A DNA stretch of 64,000 nucleotides, taken from NCBI RefSeq assembly GCF_001623875.1, contig NZ_LWAE01000004.1:62001-126000 (forward strand), in the 5' to 3' direction. The translations under genes were made by a program, and so were the position numbers. Below the pieces are notes generated by a model. It saw only the letters and a program-made list of their open reading frames with translations, was not told where the DNA came from and searched no databases. Positions 26,813-35,475 of the stretch are shown here, in pieces; the stretch's first letter is position 1, and each line of letters opens with the position of its first letter. Source of the stretch: Clostridium magnum DSM 2767 (GTDB lineage: Bacteria > Bacillota > Clostridia > Clostridiales > Clostridiaceae).

Positions 26813-28000
26813 TTATTTTACATAAGTTATGACATCGGAATTCGTGCTCATTCTTTGTGGACCATTTTCTGTCATAACAAAGCTATTTTCTATACCAATT
26901 GCCCCTTCTGGAAATACAAACTTAGGCTCCATTGCGAAAGTCATCCCGGATACAATAGGCATTTTAAATCCTTTTGTCAATACTGGCCACTCATCCAACT
27001 CTAATCCAATTCCATGTCCTAAAAACTTTACTTGATTTTCCTTATATCCCATGAAGTTATCCTTATATCCCATCTTTTCTGCTAGCTTAAGAGCCATAAA
27101 ATAAGGCTCCTCAGCGGATATTCCCGGCTTCATAGCCTTTACTATTTCTGACTGAATAAGTACCGCATCCTCAAATGCTTTTACCATTTTAGGAGTAAGC
27201 TCACCCATACAAAATATTCGAGTCTGATCACCTGAATAGCCTTCAACAATGCAGGTATAATCTATATAAATTACTTCATCTCTTTTTATCTTTTTCCAAC
27301 CTGCCCCTTGAGGATGTGATAGTGAAACTCCAGCCCCTCCAACAGGACCATCAAAAAAACTTGGATAAAAACCGCTTTCCCCAGTACATACATTTCCATA
27401 AAAAAATTCTTGATTAAAAGCTCTCATTCTGCAGCTGCCGGAATAACCTCCCTTACGCATTTCAGCCTCAAATAGTGATGCCAGTTCAACTTCACTCATA
27501 CCTTCCTTTAAAAATGAAGGTACTGATAAAAAGGCCTCATCAATTACATGGATTGCATTATGTAAAAGTTCTATCTCATAAGGTGACTTTACAGCTCGAA
27601 TCTCTTTTATTAGATTAGAAATATCATAAAATTCAGTTTGTAAAAAAATCTTCTTATATGTTTTATAAGTATTAAATGGGACTACATCTAATTCCATTCC
27701 TATTTTATTTGTGACTGTATATCCAAACTCATGTAGTATTTCAGGTATTTGTTTAATATTTTTAATAGATACAATATTTTTCAGAGGTGATTCCTCCAAA
27801 GCTCGTTGTAGCCCTCTCTTAACCATCAGTACTGGTTCTCCAATAGTAGGTATATAGAGAAATGAATTCTGAACCGTACCGGTAAAATAAAATATATCAC
27901 TATTCAGCAAAATAATTGATCCATCCATATCTGCTTCCGTTAATTTTTTCTTAAAACAATCAATTCTTGTGTAAATTTCTGATTTTGGAGTATATTTCAT
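26813..28000 (-). CDS. M24 family metallopeptidase (Xaa-Pro peptidase-like)
   Basis: A 395-residue pita-bread-fold protein with an N-terminal creatinase-like domain (1-150) and the catalytic domain. The five metal ligands can be seen: two Asp in IDYTCIVEGYSGDQTRIF, His in GHGIGLELDEWP, Glu in MTFAMEPKFVFP and Glu in AIGIENSFVMTE. It is probably a prolidase or Xaa-Pro aminopeptidase; creatinase-like activity cannot be excluded. Start follows GGGAGAGG. It is downstream of fdhD. Confidence 0.88.
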   Translation of the reverse strand: MKYTPKSEIYTRIDCFKKKLTEADMDGSIILLNSDIFYFTGTVQNSFLYIPTIGEPVLMVKRGLQRALEESPLKNIVSIKNIKQIPEILHEFGYTVTNKIGMELDVVPFNTYKTYKKIFLQTEFYDISNLIKEIRAVKSPYEIELLHNAIHVIDEAFLSVPSFLKEGMSEVELASLFEAEMRKGGYSGSCRMRAFNQEFFYGNVCTGESGFYPSFFDGPVGGAGVSLSHPQGAGWKKIKRDEVIYIDYTCIVEGYSGDQTRIFCMGELTPKMVKAFEDAVLIQSEIVKAMKPGISAEEPYFMALKLAEKMGYKDNFMGYKENQVKFLGHGIGLELDEWPVLTKGFKMPIVSGMTFAMEPKFVFPEGAIGIENSFVMTENGPQRMSTNSDVITYVK

Positions 28001-28089
28001 ATTTCCTCTCCCTCACGCTTAATATTTTATGTAACACAAAAGTACAAATCATGAGCATAATTATCGATTTAAATTCTGACTTTAAAAAC

Positions 28090-28875
28090 TTAATACTTTA
28101 TTCTATGTCCATTTGCATATATAATCATTTTTTTCCCTCTAACAAAACCAACTAAAGTAATATTCAGCTTTTTAGCCAATTCTACCGACAGGCTAGTAGG
28201 CGATGATTTTGCTATTACAATAGGTATCTGCATTTTAGCAGCCTTTAAAACTATTTCCAAAGACAATCTTCCACTAATTATAATAATTTTATCTTTTAAG
28301 AAGGTATTTTTCATAATAGATTGTCCTATAATCTTGTCCAAAGCATTATGACGGGCTACATCTTCACAAATAGCTATTATGTTTTCTGTATCGCATAAAG
28401 CCACAGAATGCACTCCTCTAGTTTTTCTGTACACCTCCGAATAATTAAGATTCTTCTCCATAAACTCATAAACTTTCTCAAAAGGTAATACTATATTACT
28501 TTCTACAGGCTCACATTCTAATGAGTCAAGAAAACTTGAATAAATATCGCTACAGTCCTCGATATTTTCTAAGCAAACCATTTTCGAGTAAAACTTTCTT
28601 GCTGAAATATCTCTATTCACAGTTTCTACTTCTGCAACTCCCTCTACTTCATCTAGTTTGAAGTACTTTATATCTTCTACCTTTTCTATAAGCTGCTGTG
28701 TTCTTAAAAAACCTAAAGCCAACTCCTTAAGATTTTCTGGACTACATAAAAGAGTTGCTATCTTCCTTTTATTTAGAAAAATAGTTAGAGGATACTCACA
28801 AACTAATAATTCATTGAAGTGACTTTTTATATCTTCTTCTATCCTAATAACCTCATATCCTAAAATTCTGTCCAT
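28090..28875 (-). CDS. fdhD: Formate dehydrogenase accessory sulfurtransferase FdhD
   Basis: A 261-residue FdhD, which transfers sulfur to the Mo/W cofactor of formate dehydrogenases. Recognisable: YRKTRGVHSVALCD and the signature CEDVARHNALDKIIG, plus the C-terminal FVRGKKMIIYANG. The CxxC motif of E. coli FdhD is replaced by two more widely spaced Cys (VCLENIEDC). No Shine-Dalgarno sequence stands directly before the ATG. A GGAG occurs about 58 bases upstream, beyond a hairpin. It is downstream of HDCR-like cluster 1, whose enzyme is its likely client. Confidence 0.9.
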   Translation of the reverse strand: MDRILGYEVIRIEEDIKSHFNELLVCEYPLTIFLNKRKIATLLCSPENLKELALGFLRTQQLIEKVEDIKYFKLDEVEGVAEVETVNRDISARKFYSKMVCLENIEDCSDIYSSFLDSLECEPVESNIVLPFEKVYEFMEKNLNYSEVYRKTRGVHSVALCDTENIIAICEDVARHNALDKIIGQSIMKNTFLKDKIIIISGRLSLEIVLKAAKMQIPIVIAKSSPTSLSVELAKKLNITLVGFVRGKKMIIYANGHRIKY

Positions 28876-28884
28876 AATATGCTA

Positions 28885-28940
28885 TTTAGTGAAAAAGAAT
28901 ATAACAAATGATCAACTTCACTAAATACTATCTCCTTTCT
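28885..28940 (-). promoter_or_regulatory. Hairpin between GGAG and the fdhD start
   Basis: Minus-strand TTTAGTGAA (28917-28925) pairs with TTCACTAAA (28885-28893). AAAGGAG lies just before the stem and the ATG 9 bases after it. Folding would bring the ribosome binding site to about 15 bases from the start codon. Confidence 0.35.
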
Positions 28941-29003
28941 ACTTTTGTTTTCACGTAATTTAATATACCTTACCTTTTAAATATGAGTCCATTCTGGGAA
29001 CAC

Positions 29004-29043
29004 AAAAAGGATAGGTATACGCCAAAAGCACATACCTATCCTT
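29004..29043 (-). terminator. Terminator after HDCR-like cluster 1
   Basis: AAGGATAGGTAT pairs perfectly with ATACCTATCCTT around 13 bases and is followed by TTTTTGTG on the minus strand. fdhD therefore probably has its own promoter. The stretch 29044-29219 shows no recognisable gene. Confidence 0.8.
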
Positions 29044-29219
29044 ACGATAAACATTTGCAATGGCCTTCTTCTCAAGCACGGAAAGCACATCATTTTCATG
29101 ACATACTCATTGGTTTTGTATCCATAGGCTTATCCCTTAGAATTAAAAACTTGAAGTCCTGTAATATATTCGATTGTGTTCTCTCAAAGATTAATTACAA
29201 GGTATATCTTGCAACTTTT

Positions 29220-29786
29220 TTATTTTCTCATAATATCTAAGGCACTGGATAGACGCTTATTTTTAATACTATCACTTATAACTTTTTGCTTAACTACTAC
29301 GAAGGCTTCACCTGGACAAACTTCTACACAGGCTGGACCTCCAGGTCTTCCCGCACATAAATCACATTTATGTGCCACCATAACCTCTTTATTCTCCTCG
29401 CCTTCCTCAGTAACTACACTCAGATTTGCCTGTATTTGTTCCTCACTGATTGGGTATTGAGGAACCATATCCATAGCACCTAACGGACAAGCAACCATAC
29501 AGGTTTTACATCCAATACATAACTCTGTTTTTACAACAATTTTATCATCTTTATGAACAATTGCTGACACTGGACAAACATTTGCACAAGGAGCATCATC
29601 ACATTGTCGACATTGTATCGGCATAGTTACCTTTTCTTCCCTTACCAAACTGATACGAGGAGAAAAGGGAGTTTCCATGTATCCAGCAGTAGCTACGCTA
29701 GTATCTAGATGTGCAACTGCACAGGCAATTTCACAGGCCTTACAACCAATACATTTATTAGGATTTGCAACAACAAAGGTATTCAA
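29220..29786 (-). CDS. hycB: HycB-type polyferredoxin, cluster 1 distal
   Basis: A 188-residue electron-transfer subunit with four [4Fe-4S] sites: CIGCKACEIACA, CRQCDDAPCANVCP, CIGCKTCMVACP and CDLCAGRPGGPACVEVCP. It should wire the hydrogenase to the formate dehydrogenase. It starts at TTG (after AAGGAGG), 5 bp from the hydrogenase gene. In characterised HDCR complexes two such subunits occur, one of which polymerises into filaments. Which of the two here does so is not clear. Confidence 0.9.
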   Translation of the reverse strand: MNTFVVANPNKCIGCKACEIACAVAHLDTSVATAGYMETPFSPRISLVREEKVTMPIQCRQCDDAPCANVCPVSAIVHKDDKIVVKTELCIGCKTCMVACPLGAMDMVPQYPISEEQIQANLSVVTEEGEENKEVMVAHKCDLCAGRPGGPACVEVCPGEAFVVVKQKVISDSIKNKRLSSALDIMRK

Positions 29787-29791
29787 TACAA

Positions 29792-31165
29792 TTACCTCCT
29801 TGATGTATACTTGGTATGAAGTAGATGATGAATATTATCTTCTACCAAGAAATCTTTATAAATTTTTTGAATTTCAGGGTTATTATGTGACTTTCTATGT
29901 TCCATATTTTCATCATGTACATAGGTATTGCATGTACGGTTGGTGTACGCGTTAGCTTGCTCACCAGGCATCAACACCTTTGGCTGTCCACCACCACTAA
30001 CACAGCCAACTGGGCATGTCATTACCTCCATGAAATGGAAATCAGCTTTTCCTGCTCTAATCGCCTCTAAAACCGGTACAACATTTTTCAAACCAGAAAC
30101 TATTGCCACTTTTAGTGTTAAATCTCCAACCTTAACCTCTGCCTTTCTCACACCCTCGCCACCTCTGACGAACTGAAGATCAACACTGGGAATTTGTTCT
30201 TTAGTAATCAGTTCATATGCGGTACGTAAAGCTGCTTCCATAACACCACCAGTAGCACCAAAAATAGTACCTGCTCCAGAATAAGTTCCTAATGGCTTAT
30301 CAAATTCTTCTTCAGGCAAGCTATTAAAGTCAATATCTGCATCCTTAATTAATTGTGCAAGCTCTCTCGTAGTAATTACAACATCTACATCACGATAACC
30401 ACTGCCATTCATTTCAGGACGTTCACATTCGAATTTTTTGCAGACACATGGCATAACTGAAACACTATAAACCTTGGAAGCCTCCACATTATCAACCTTC
30501 GCACCATATGTTTTAAATAGTGCACCGGCCATTTGCATTGGAGACTTACAAGAAGACAAATGAGGAATAAGCTCTGGATAATCCTGCTCAACAAATTTTA
30601 CCCAAGCAGGACAACAGGAAGTGAACATCGGTAATACTCCACCTTCTGTAACTCTTTTAATAAGTTCATTACCTTCTTCCATAATAGTTAGGTCAGCAGC
30701 AAAATTTGTATCATAAACTCTGTTAAACCCTAACTTTTTTAATGCAGCTGCCATTTTACCCGGTGTCAAACTTCCAAAAGGCATGCCGAATTCTTCACCA
30801 ATAGCCACACGAACTGCTGGTGCACATTGTACCATGGTAAATAGGCTAAGATTCCCCAAAGCCTCTTTTACTTCTAAGGCATGTCCTGTATAGTAAGATG
30901 CAAATAATGGCTCCTTAACAGAAGAAAGCATTTTACGCTCTTTCATCTTTTGCTCACGAGGAGCAATATCTTCATCAAATGCAGATGCATAAGCACTGCA
31001 AATTTGTACACACTGACCACACAAAACACAACGGTCAACATTAATTATTTGTGGTTGGCCTTTCTCACCTTCTATGGCATCTACAGGACAAATACCCGCA
31101 CATCGCCTACATCCTGTACACAACTCTTTATCAATTTTTATAATACCTTCAGTTTTTACTGTCAA
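29792..31165 (-). CDS. hydA2: [FeFe] hydrogenase, HydA2 type (cluster 1)
   Basis: A 457-residue hydrogenase. Two N-terminal [4Fe-4S] sites (CTGCRRCAGICP, CVLCGQCVQICS, residues 16-60) precede the H-cluster domain with motifs TSCCPAW, MPCVCKKFE and CPVGCVSGGGQP. The first carries the proton-relay Cys. The short form with two accessory clusters, next to hycB and fdhF, is that of the hydrogen-dependent CO2 reductase of Acetobacterium woodii. It reads from a TTG start after AGGAGG. About 75% identical to the protein at 38955. Confidence 0.92.
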   Translation of the reverse strand: MTVKTEGIIKIDKELCTGCRRCAGICPVDAIEGEKGQPQIINVDRCVLCGQCVQICSAYASAFDEDIAPREQKMKERKMLSSVKEPLFASYYTGHALEVKEALGNLSLFTMVQCAPAVRVAIGEEFGMPFGSLTPGKMAAALKKLGFNRVYDTNFAADLTIMEEGNELIKRVTEGGVLPMFTSCCPAWVKFVEQDYPELIPHLSSCKSPMQMAGALFKTYGAKVDNVEASKVYSVSVMPCVCKKFECERPEMNGSGYRDVDVVITTRELAQLIKDADIDFNSLPEEEFDKPLGTYSGAGTIFGATGGVMEAALRTAYELITKEQIPSVDLQFVRGGEGVRKAEVKVGDLTLKVAIVSGLKNVVPVLEAIRAGKADFHFMEVMTCPVGCVSGGGQPKVLMPGEQANAYTNRTCNTYVHDENMEHRKSHNNPEIQKIYKDFLVEDNIHHLLHTKYTSRR

Positions 31166-31200
31166 CTCAAGTGCCTCCTATCTTATTTTAACTTAAAGAC

Positions 31201-31788
31201 TTAGTCAAAAAAATTTTTCACTGAATCAATGAAATTGATTGCTGCTTCTGCGTTCCTTTTTCTTTTCACTTGCTTTGGTACAATAAGTTCCAATGCTTTC
31301 TCTGGACATACTCTAATACAAGCCGGACCGTTAGGCTGTGTCACACATAAATCACATTTATGTGCCAGCATTACTTCCTTTTCTACTAGCCCATCATCAG
31401 TCTCAGACATAAGCACATTCTGAGTAACTACTTGGCCATCTCTATACTTAGGAACAAGATCCATTGCGCCAAATGGGCAAGCCATCATACAGGTTTTGCA
31501 ACCCACACAAGCTTCATCATTAACCAAAATTTTATTATCAACCTGATTAATAGCATATACTGGACATGCATTGGCACAAGGAGCATCCTCACAATGACGA
31601 CATTGAATAGGCATAGTTACTTCCGCTGTTTTAACAAGAAAAAGACGGGGCATAATCGGTGTCTCTACTGTTCCTACTGTCCTTCCATCATTATCAGCAT
31701 GAACAACAGCACAGGCAAGTTCACATGCTTTACAACCTATACATTTGTTAGGGTCAGCTACTACAAAAGAGTTAAGTTTTGTATTCAA
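31201..31788 (-). CDS. hycB: HycB-type polyferredoxin, cluster 1 proximal
   Basis: A 195-residue protein with four [4Fe-4S] motifs (CIGCKACELACA, CRHCEDAPCANACP, CVGCKTCMMACP, CDLCVTQPNGPACIRVCP) and a basic C-terminal helix (KRKRNAEAAINFIDSVKN) not seen in the distal copy. It follows fdhF1 by 26 bp and uses a TTG start after AAGGAGG. It is inferred to accept electrons from the formate dehydrogenase subunit. Confidence 0.9.
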   Translation of the reverse strand: MNTKLNSFVVADPNKCIGCKACELACAVVHADNDGRTVGTVETPIMPRLFLVKTAEVTMPIQCRHCEDAPCANACPVYAINQVDNKILVNDEACVGCKTCMMACPFGAMDLVPKYRDGQVVTQNVLMSETDDGLVEKEVMLAHKCDLCVTQPNGPACIRVCPEKALELIVPKQVKRKRNAEAAINFIDSVKNFFD

Positions 31789-31814
31789 TTTAATGTCCTC
31801 CTTCTAACTTATTT

Positions 31815-33917
31815 TTAAACTGCTTCATGTTTACTTTTCTTACGGAAAATCTTACGTTTTTGACATCCGAAATCTGAGAAGTCTAATTTTTTTACTTTTA
31901 CCGAACAAACTTTAAACTCAGGTGTTTGAGTAACAGGATCAGCTGCACTATTAGTCAATATATTACCTGGACTCTCAGTGAAATGAAAAGTAATAAATGT
32001 TAATCCTTGTGGTACCCTAGTTGTTACTTGTGCTTTTGTAATTAATGAACCACGTCGTGTTGTTACACTAATTTCATCACCATCTTCAATATTAAGTTTT
32101 TCTGCATCTTGAGGGTTAATTTCCAAGGATTCTTCTGGATGAGCACCATTTAATCCCCAACTACGTCTCGTCATAGTCCCTGTATGATAGTGAGCAACTA
32201 CACGTCCGGTAGTCAACATCAATGGATATTCTTCATCAGGAAGTTCTGCAGGTTCTCTATATTCAACTGCAGCAAACTTACCCAAACCACGAGAAAACTT
32301 ACCAATATGCAAAATAGGTGTTCCAGGATGATCCTCATTCGGACATGGCCATGGAATTCCACCATTCTCTAATCGTTTATAGGTAATACCAGCATAGCTT
32401 GGTGTCAAGGATCTCATTTCATCAAATATTTCTTTAGGAGAACTATAGTCCGCTGGATAGCCCATTGCCTTCATAATATTAGATAATATTTGCCAATCTG
32501 GAAGACTATTACCTCTTGGTTCTATAGCCTTACGAATACGCTGTACTGTACGATCAGTGCTGCTAAAAGTTCCATCTTTTTCAGCAAAAGACACACCAGG
32601 AAGAACAACATCAGCAATTTCAGCTGTTTCAGTCAAGAAAATATCTTGAACAATCAAACAATCCAAATGCTTTAAGCAATGTTCTACGTGATTTATATCA
32701 GGGTCACTGCGCATTGGATTTTCACCAAATACATACAATATTTTAACCTTATCTTTTGCAATAGCATTCAAGGTAGATGGAATAGTAAGTCCAACTTTAT
32801 CACTTAACTTCGCATTCCATGCTTTTTCAAACTTCATTTTCACAGCAGGATCAGTTACTGGTTGATAACCAGTGTATACATTAGGTAAAGCCCCCATATC
32901 GCATGATCCTTGTACATTATTTTGACCACGTAGAGGGTTAACTCCACCTTTAGGCTTACCCATATTACCAGTAAGCATTGCAAGATTTGCTACAGATAGT
33001 ACATTATCAACACCTGTAGTATGCTGGGTAATGCCCATTGTATAGTAAGAAGCAGTATTATCAGCCTTAGCAATAATTCTTGCCGCCTCTATTATCTTTT
33101 CCGCAGGAACCTTAGTTATGCTAGCTGCATACTCTGGTGTAAACTTCATTGCAACTTCTTTGAATGCCTCAAAGTTTTCTGTTCTTTCAGCAATAAATGC
33201 TTCGTCAGCTAATCCTTCAGTTAATATGACATGTGACAACCCATTCAAAAGAACTACATCCGTACCTGGTTTATGTCGCAGCCAAACATCAGCATGTCGT
33301 GCCACATCAGTTTTACGTGGATCAGCCACCACCAATTTAGTACCACGAGCTTTAGCCTTTAACATTTTAACACCAATTTTCGGATGACATTCTGTGGTGT
33401 TTGTCCCAATTGCAAAAATAGCGTCTTTAGGTCCCATATCATCAAGTTCATATATTGAGTTTGTCATTGCCCCACTTCCAAATGCTGTGCCTAGACCAGA
33501 CACGGTAGGAGCATGTCAGAGACGAGCGCAATGATCAACGTTATTAGTACCAATCACTGCGCGCATTAATTTTTGCATAAGATAATTTTCTTCATTTGTG
33601 CATCGTGCAGAACTAAAAGCCGCCACGCTGTCAGCACCATATTCTTTTACAGTATTCTTAATTTTAGAGACAATAAAATTAATTGTTTCTTCCCATGTAG
33701 CCTCAACGAGATTACCTTCTTTTCTGATCAAAGGACTAGTCAAGCGGTCTTTATGATGTACAAAATCAAAACCAAAATGTCCCTTTGAACAAAGTTTTCC
33801 CTTATTTACTGCATTTACTTTATTAGGTGTTACACTAACAATTTCTCCATCTTCTACATTCAAGAAAAAGGTACATCCTGTACCACAATAAGGACAAGTA
33901 GTTAGTACACTATTCAT
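31815..33917 (-). CDS. fdhF: Selenocysteine formate dehydrogenase FdhF (cluster 1)
   Basis: One gene of 700 codons read through a UGA at 33516-33518. The N-terminal part (residues 1-133) has the [4Fe-4S] motif CPYCGTGC and ends DHCARL. The UGA follows, then HAPTVSGLGTAFG, exactly as in Sec-containing FdhF. The rest holds the bis-MGD domains (MGITQHTTGVDN, GGVNPLRGQNNVQGSCDMG, GRVVAHYHTGTMTRRS). It reduces CO2 to formate or the reverse, as the catalytic subunit with HycB and HydA2. The ATG overlaps a 33-residue ORF by ATGA, and an attenuator lies upstream. Confidence 0.94.
33487..33518 (-). other. UGA selenocysteine codon and bSECIS hairpin, fdhF1
   Basis: The UGA is at 33516-33518. Twelve bases after it GTGTCT-GGTCT-AGGCAC forms a 6-bp stem with a GGUCU loop, the apical sequence also found in E. 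coli fdhF. This is within the normal bacterial SECIS distance. Confidence 0.85.
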
Positions 33918-34015
33918 AGTATTATACTCCTTTCTTTACCTTTGGGCATTGTTGCCCTTTTCACTTGTGCTTTCACACAATTTTGTACAGGTTCAGAGGT
34001 TGAAAAATAATTCAT
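33914..34015 (-). CDS. 33-residue leader protein coupled to fdhF1
   Basis: A short frame beginning MNYFSTSEPVQNC and ending KGKERSIIL, with an excellent GGAGG six bases before its ATG. Its TGA overlaps the fdhF1 ATG as ATGA. The peptide is basic with one Cys and has no membrane segment. I do not recognise it. It may be a real small subunit or assembly peptide, or a translational coupling device for fdhF1. Confidence 0.6.
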   Translation of the reverse strand: MNYFSTSEPVQNCVKAQVKRATMPKGKERSIIL

Positions 34016-34275
34016 AGTTAATCCTCCTGCCTCAATAATTTAATATTATATTTTATTTAATTCCATTTTCATAGAATCAAATTGTTTATAAACAAGTACT
34101 TTAAATTTTAATATGCTTGTGCACATTTTAAATTAAGTTACTTGTTGATAACCTGTTAGATATCTATGGTTGACTTCTCTAAGATATTTAAAAAATAATC
34201 TTTAAACTCTTAAAATTATTTATCTAGTATCACTATTAATATTATCTTTTCTAAAAATATATTTACTTTAATCAT

Positions 34276-34334
34276 GCAAAAAACCAGCACTTAGCTTTTA
34301 AATAAGCAAAGTACTGGTTTATTTAAAAGCTAAG
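34276..34334 (-). promoter_or_regulatory. Terminator/antiterminator switch in the fdhF1 leader
   Basis: Minus strand. CTTAGCTTTTAAATAA (34319-34334) pairs perfectly over 16 bp with TTATTTAAAAGCTAAG (34290-34305), forming an antiterminator. The alternative hairpin pairs AACCAGTACTT.GCTT (to 34319) with AAGC.AAGTGCTGGTT (from 34282) and is followed by TTTTTT. The two share bases and exclude each other. This is the layout of a riboswitch or protein-controlled attenuator. Confidence 0.75.
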
Positions 34335-34450
34335 ATACTTCTTTCTTTCCAATCAAACCATAAAACTCTTAATCTTTAGTCAAATTTTTCACAAAAGTGA
34401 AGCTTAAAGCCTTCAAAAACAAGGCTTCTTCAGCATTTTAACATGGTAAA
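34335..34450 (-). promoter_or_regulatory. Folded leader segment before the switch, possible aptamer
   Basis: Minus strand. An outer ACCAT/ATGGT pairing encloses a hairpin (GAAG-AAGCCTT...AAGGCTT-TAAG-CTTC) and a second one (TTCAC-TTTT-GTGAA). Its position suggests the sensor part of the attenuator. It does not match T-box, SAM, ZTP, Moco or purine aptamers that I know. Confidence 0.45.
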
Positions 34451-34461
34451 TTTCTCTTTAA

Positions 34462-34479
34462 ATTATACAAATATGTATA
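34462..34479 (-). promoter_or_regulatory. -10 box overlapped by a palindrome
   Basis: TATACAAATATGTATA (34464-34479) is a perfect inverted repeat overlapping TATAAT (34462-34467, minus strand). It could be an operator at the fdhF1 leader promoter; no good -35 is visible, as expected for an activated promoter. Confidence 0.35.
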
Positions 34480-34770
34480 CTAAAACATATGACTATTACA
34501 TTTAGTAATAATTACTTATATCTACAATATACCACAAAATAACCAAAATGGAAATGACTTTATTATAAATTAGTTTTTTTACATATACAAATATTTTAAT
34601 TAGGATACTTATTTAAAGATATTAAGTTATTTAGACCTATTTATGCATAACATATCAAAAAATTGCTATATTGTTTCTTATTTTGTGTTATGTGGTATAA
34701 TTATATTAGATTGTCCTGTACGTTATAGTAAATTAAGTACATAATTTAAAAGGATGTGAGTCAAAAGTAA

Positions 34771-35352
34771 ATGGAATTGTTAAATATAGAACAAATGATT
34801 TTAATTGGATCAACAGGCCGTAATAGTGGCAAGACCACACTGGCTGTAGAACTAATCAAGGAGTGGAAAGACAAGTTCCCTGTTATTGCATTAAAAATAA
34901 CTACAATTAAAGATAAACACGGGAAATGCCCAAGAGGTGGACATGGCTGTGGGGTTTGCACTAATATAAAAGATAATTTTGAGTTATCAGAAGAACTTGA
35001 TAAGACTAAAAATAAAGATACTTCATTATTACTTGCATCAGGAGCAGAACGAGTATATTGGCTTAAGTGTTTGAACACCCACATTTATGATGGAATAAAG
35101 TACTTTATGAATCAAATCCCTAAAAACACATTAATAATTTGCGAGTCTAATAGTCTTCGAAATGTTGTTATTCCTGGAAGTTTTATTATGCTTAAAAGCA
35201 TAGAAAGCGATGCAATTAAACAATCTGCCAGTGAAGTGATGAATAAGGCTGATGCTATTATAGAAAATAATTTTAAAAATAGCATTAAGAGTATATCTGA
35301 AAAAATAGAGATTAAAAAAACCGAATCAAATTTTTTAATAAAAATAATTTAA
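34771..35352 (+). CDS. P-loop NTPase, MobB-like, with Cys/His cluster
   Basis: A 193-residue protein with Walker A GSTGRNSGKTTLA at residues 12-24. It carries an unusual insert, CPRGGHGCGVC, around residue 52 that could bind a metal or Fe-S cluster. Overall it resembles the MobB/HypB-like P-loop group that handles metals or cofactors. It is divergent from HDCR-like cluster 1 and near MOSC, moaC and moaA, suggesting a role in Mo/W/Se enzyme maturation. This is an inference. The ribosome binding site (AAAGGATG) is rather far from the ATG. Confidence 0.6.
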   Translation: MELLNIEQMILIGSTGRNSGKTTLAVELIKEWKDKFPVIALKITTIKDKHGKCPRGGHGCGVCTNIKDNFELSEELDKTKNKDTSLLLASGAERVYWLKCLNTHIYDGIKYFMNQIPKNTLIICESNSLRNVVIPGSFIMLKSIESDAIKQSASEVMNKADAIIENNFKNSIKSISEKIEIKKTESNFLIKII

Positions 35353-35410
35353 AATATACAACAGTATATTTTAAATATCAGGAACAAAATATAATTAATA
35401 GAATAACAGT

Positions 35411-35446
35411 AAAGCTACAAGAATTAAATACCTTGTAGCTTTTTTA
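35411..35446 (+). terminator. Terminator of the P-loop gene
   Basis: AAAGCTACAAG pairs with CTTGTAGCTTT, followed by TTT on the plus strand. Confidence 0.8.
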
Positions 35447-35475
35447 GTAGTCCAGAAACTTTAGACCCAGGACAG

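Larger units (their letters stand above)
34016..34770. other. Long divergent control region
   Basis: This 755-bp gap separates fdhF1 from the plus-strand P-loop gene. It holds the attenuator at 34276-34334, a folded region at 34335-34450 and a palindrome over a -10 box at 34462-34479. A TATAAT near 34696 may serve the plus-strand gene. The stretches 34020-34260 and 34500-34680 are AT-rich without clear signals. Confidence 0.5.

Noticed and set aside
31815..33917. fdhF1 read as two separate genes or a nonsense pseudogene
   Set aside because: The only interruption is a UGA in the family's Sec position followed by a SECIS hairpin; both halves are otherwise intact.
34335..34450. T-box or Moco riboswitch in the fdhF1 leader
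   Set aside because: No T-box TGG antiterminator motif and no match to the Moco consensus that I could see.
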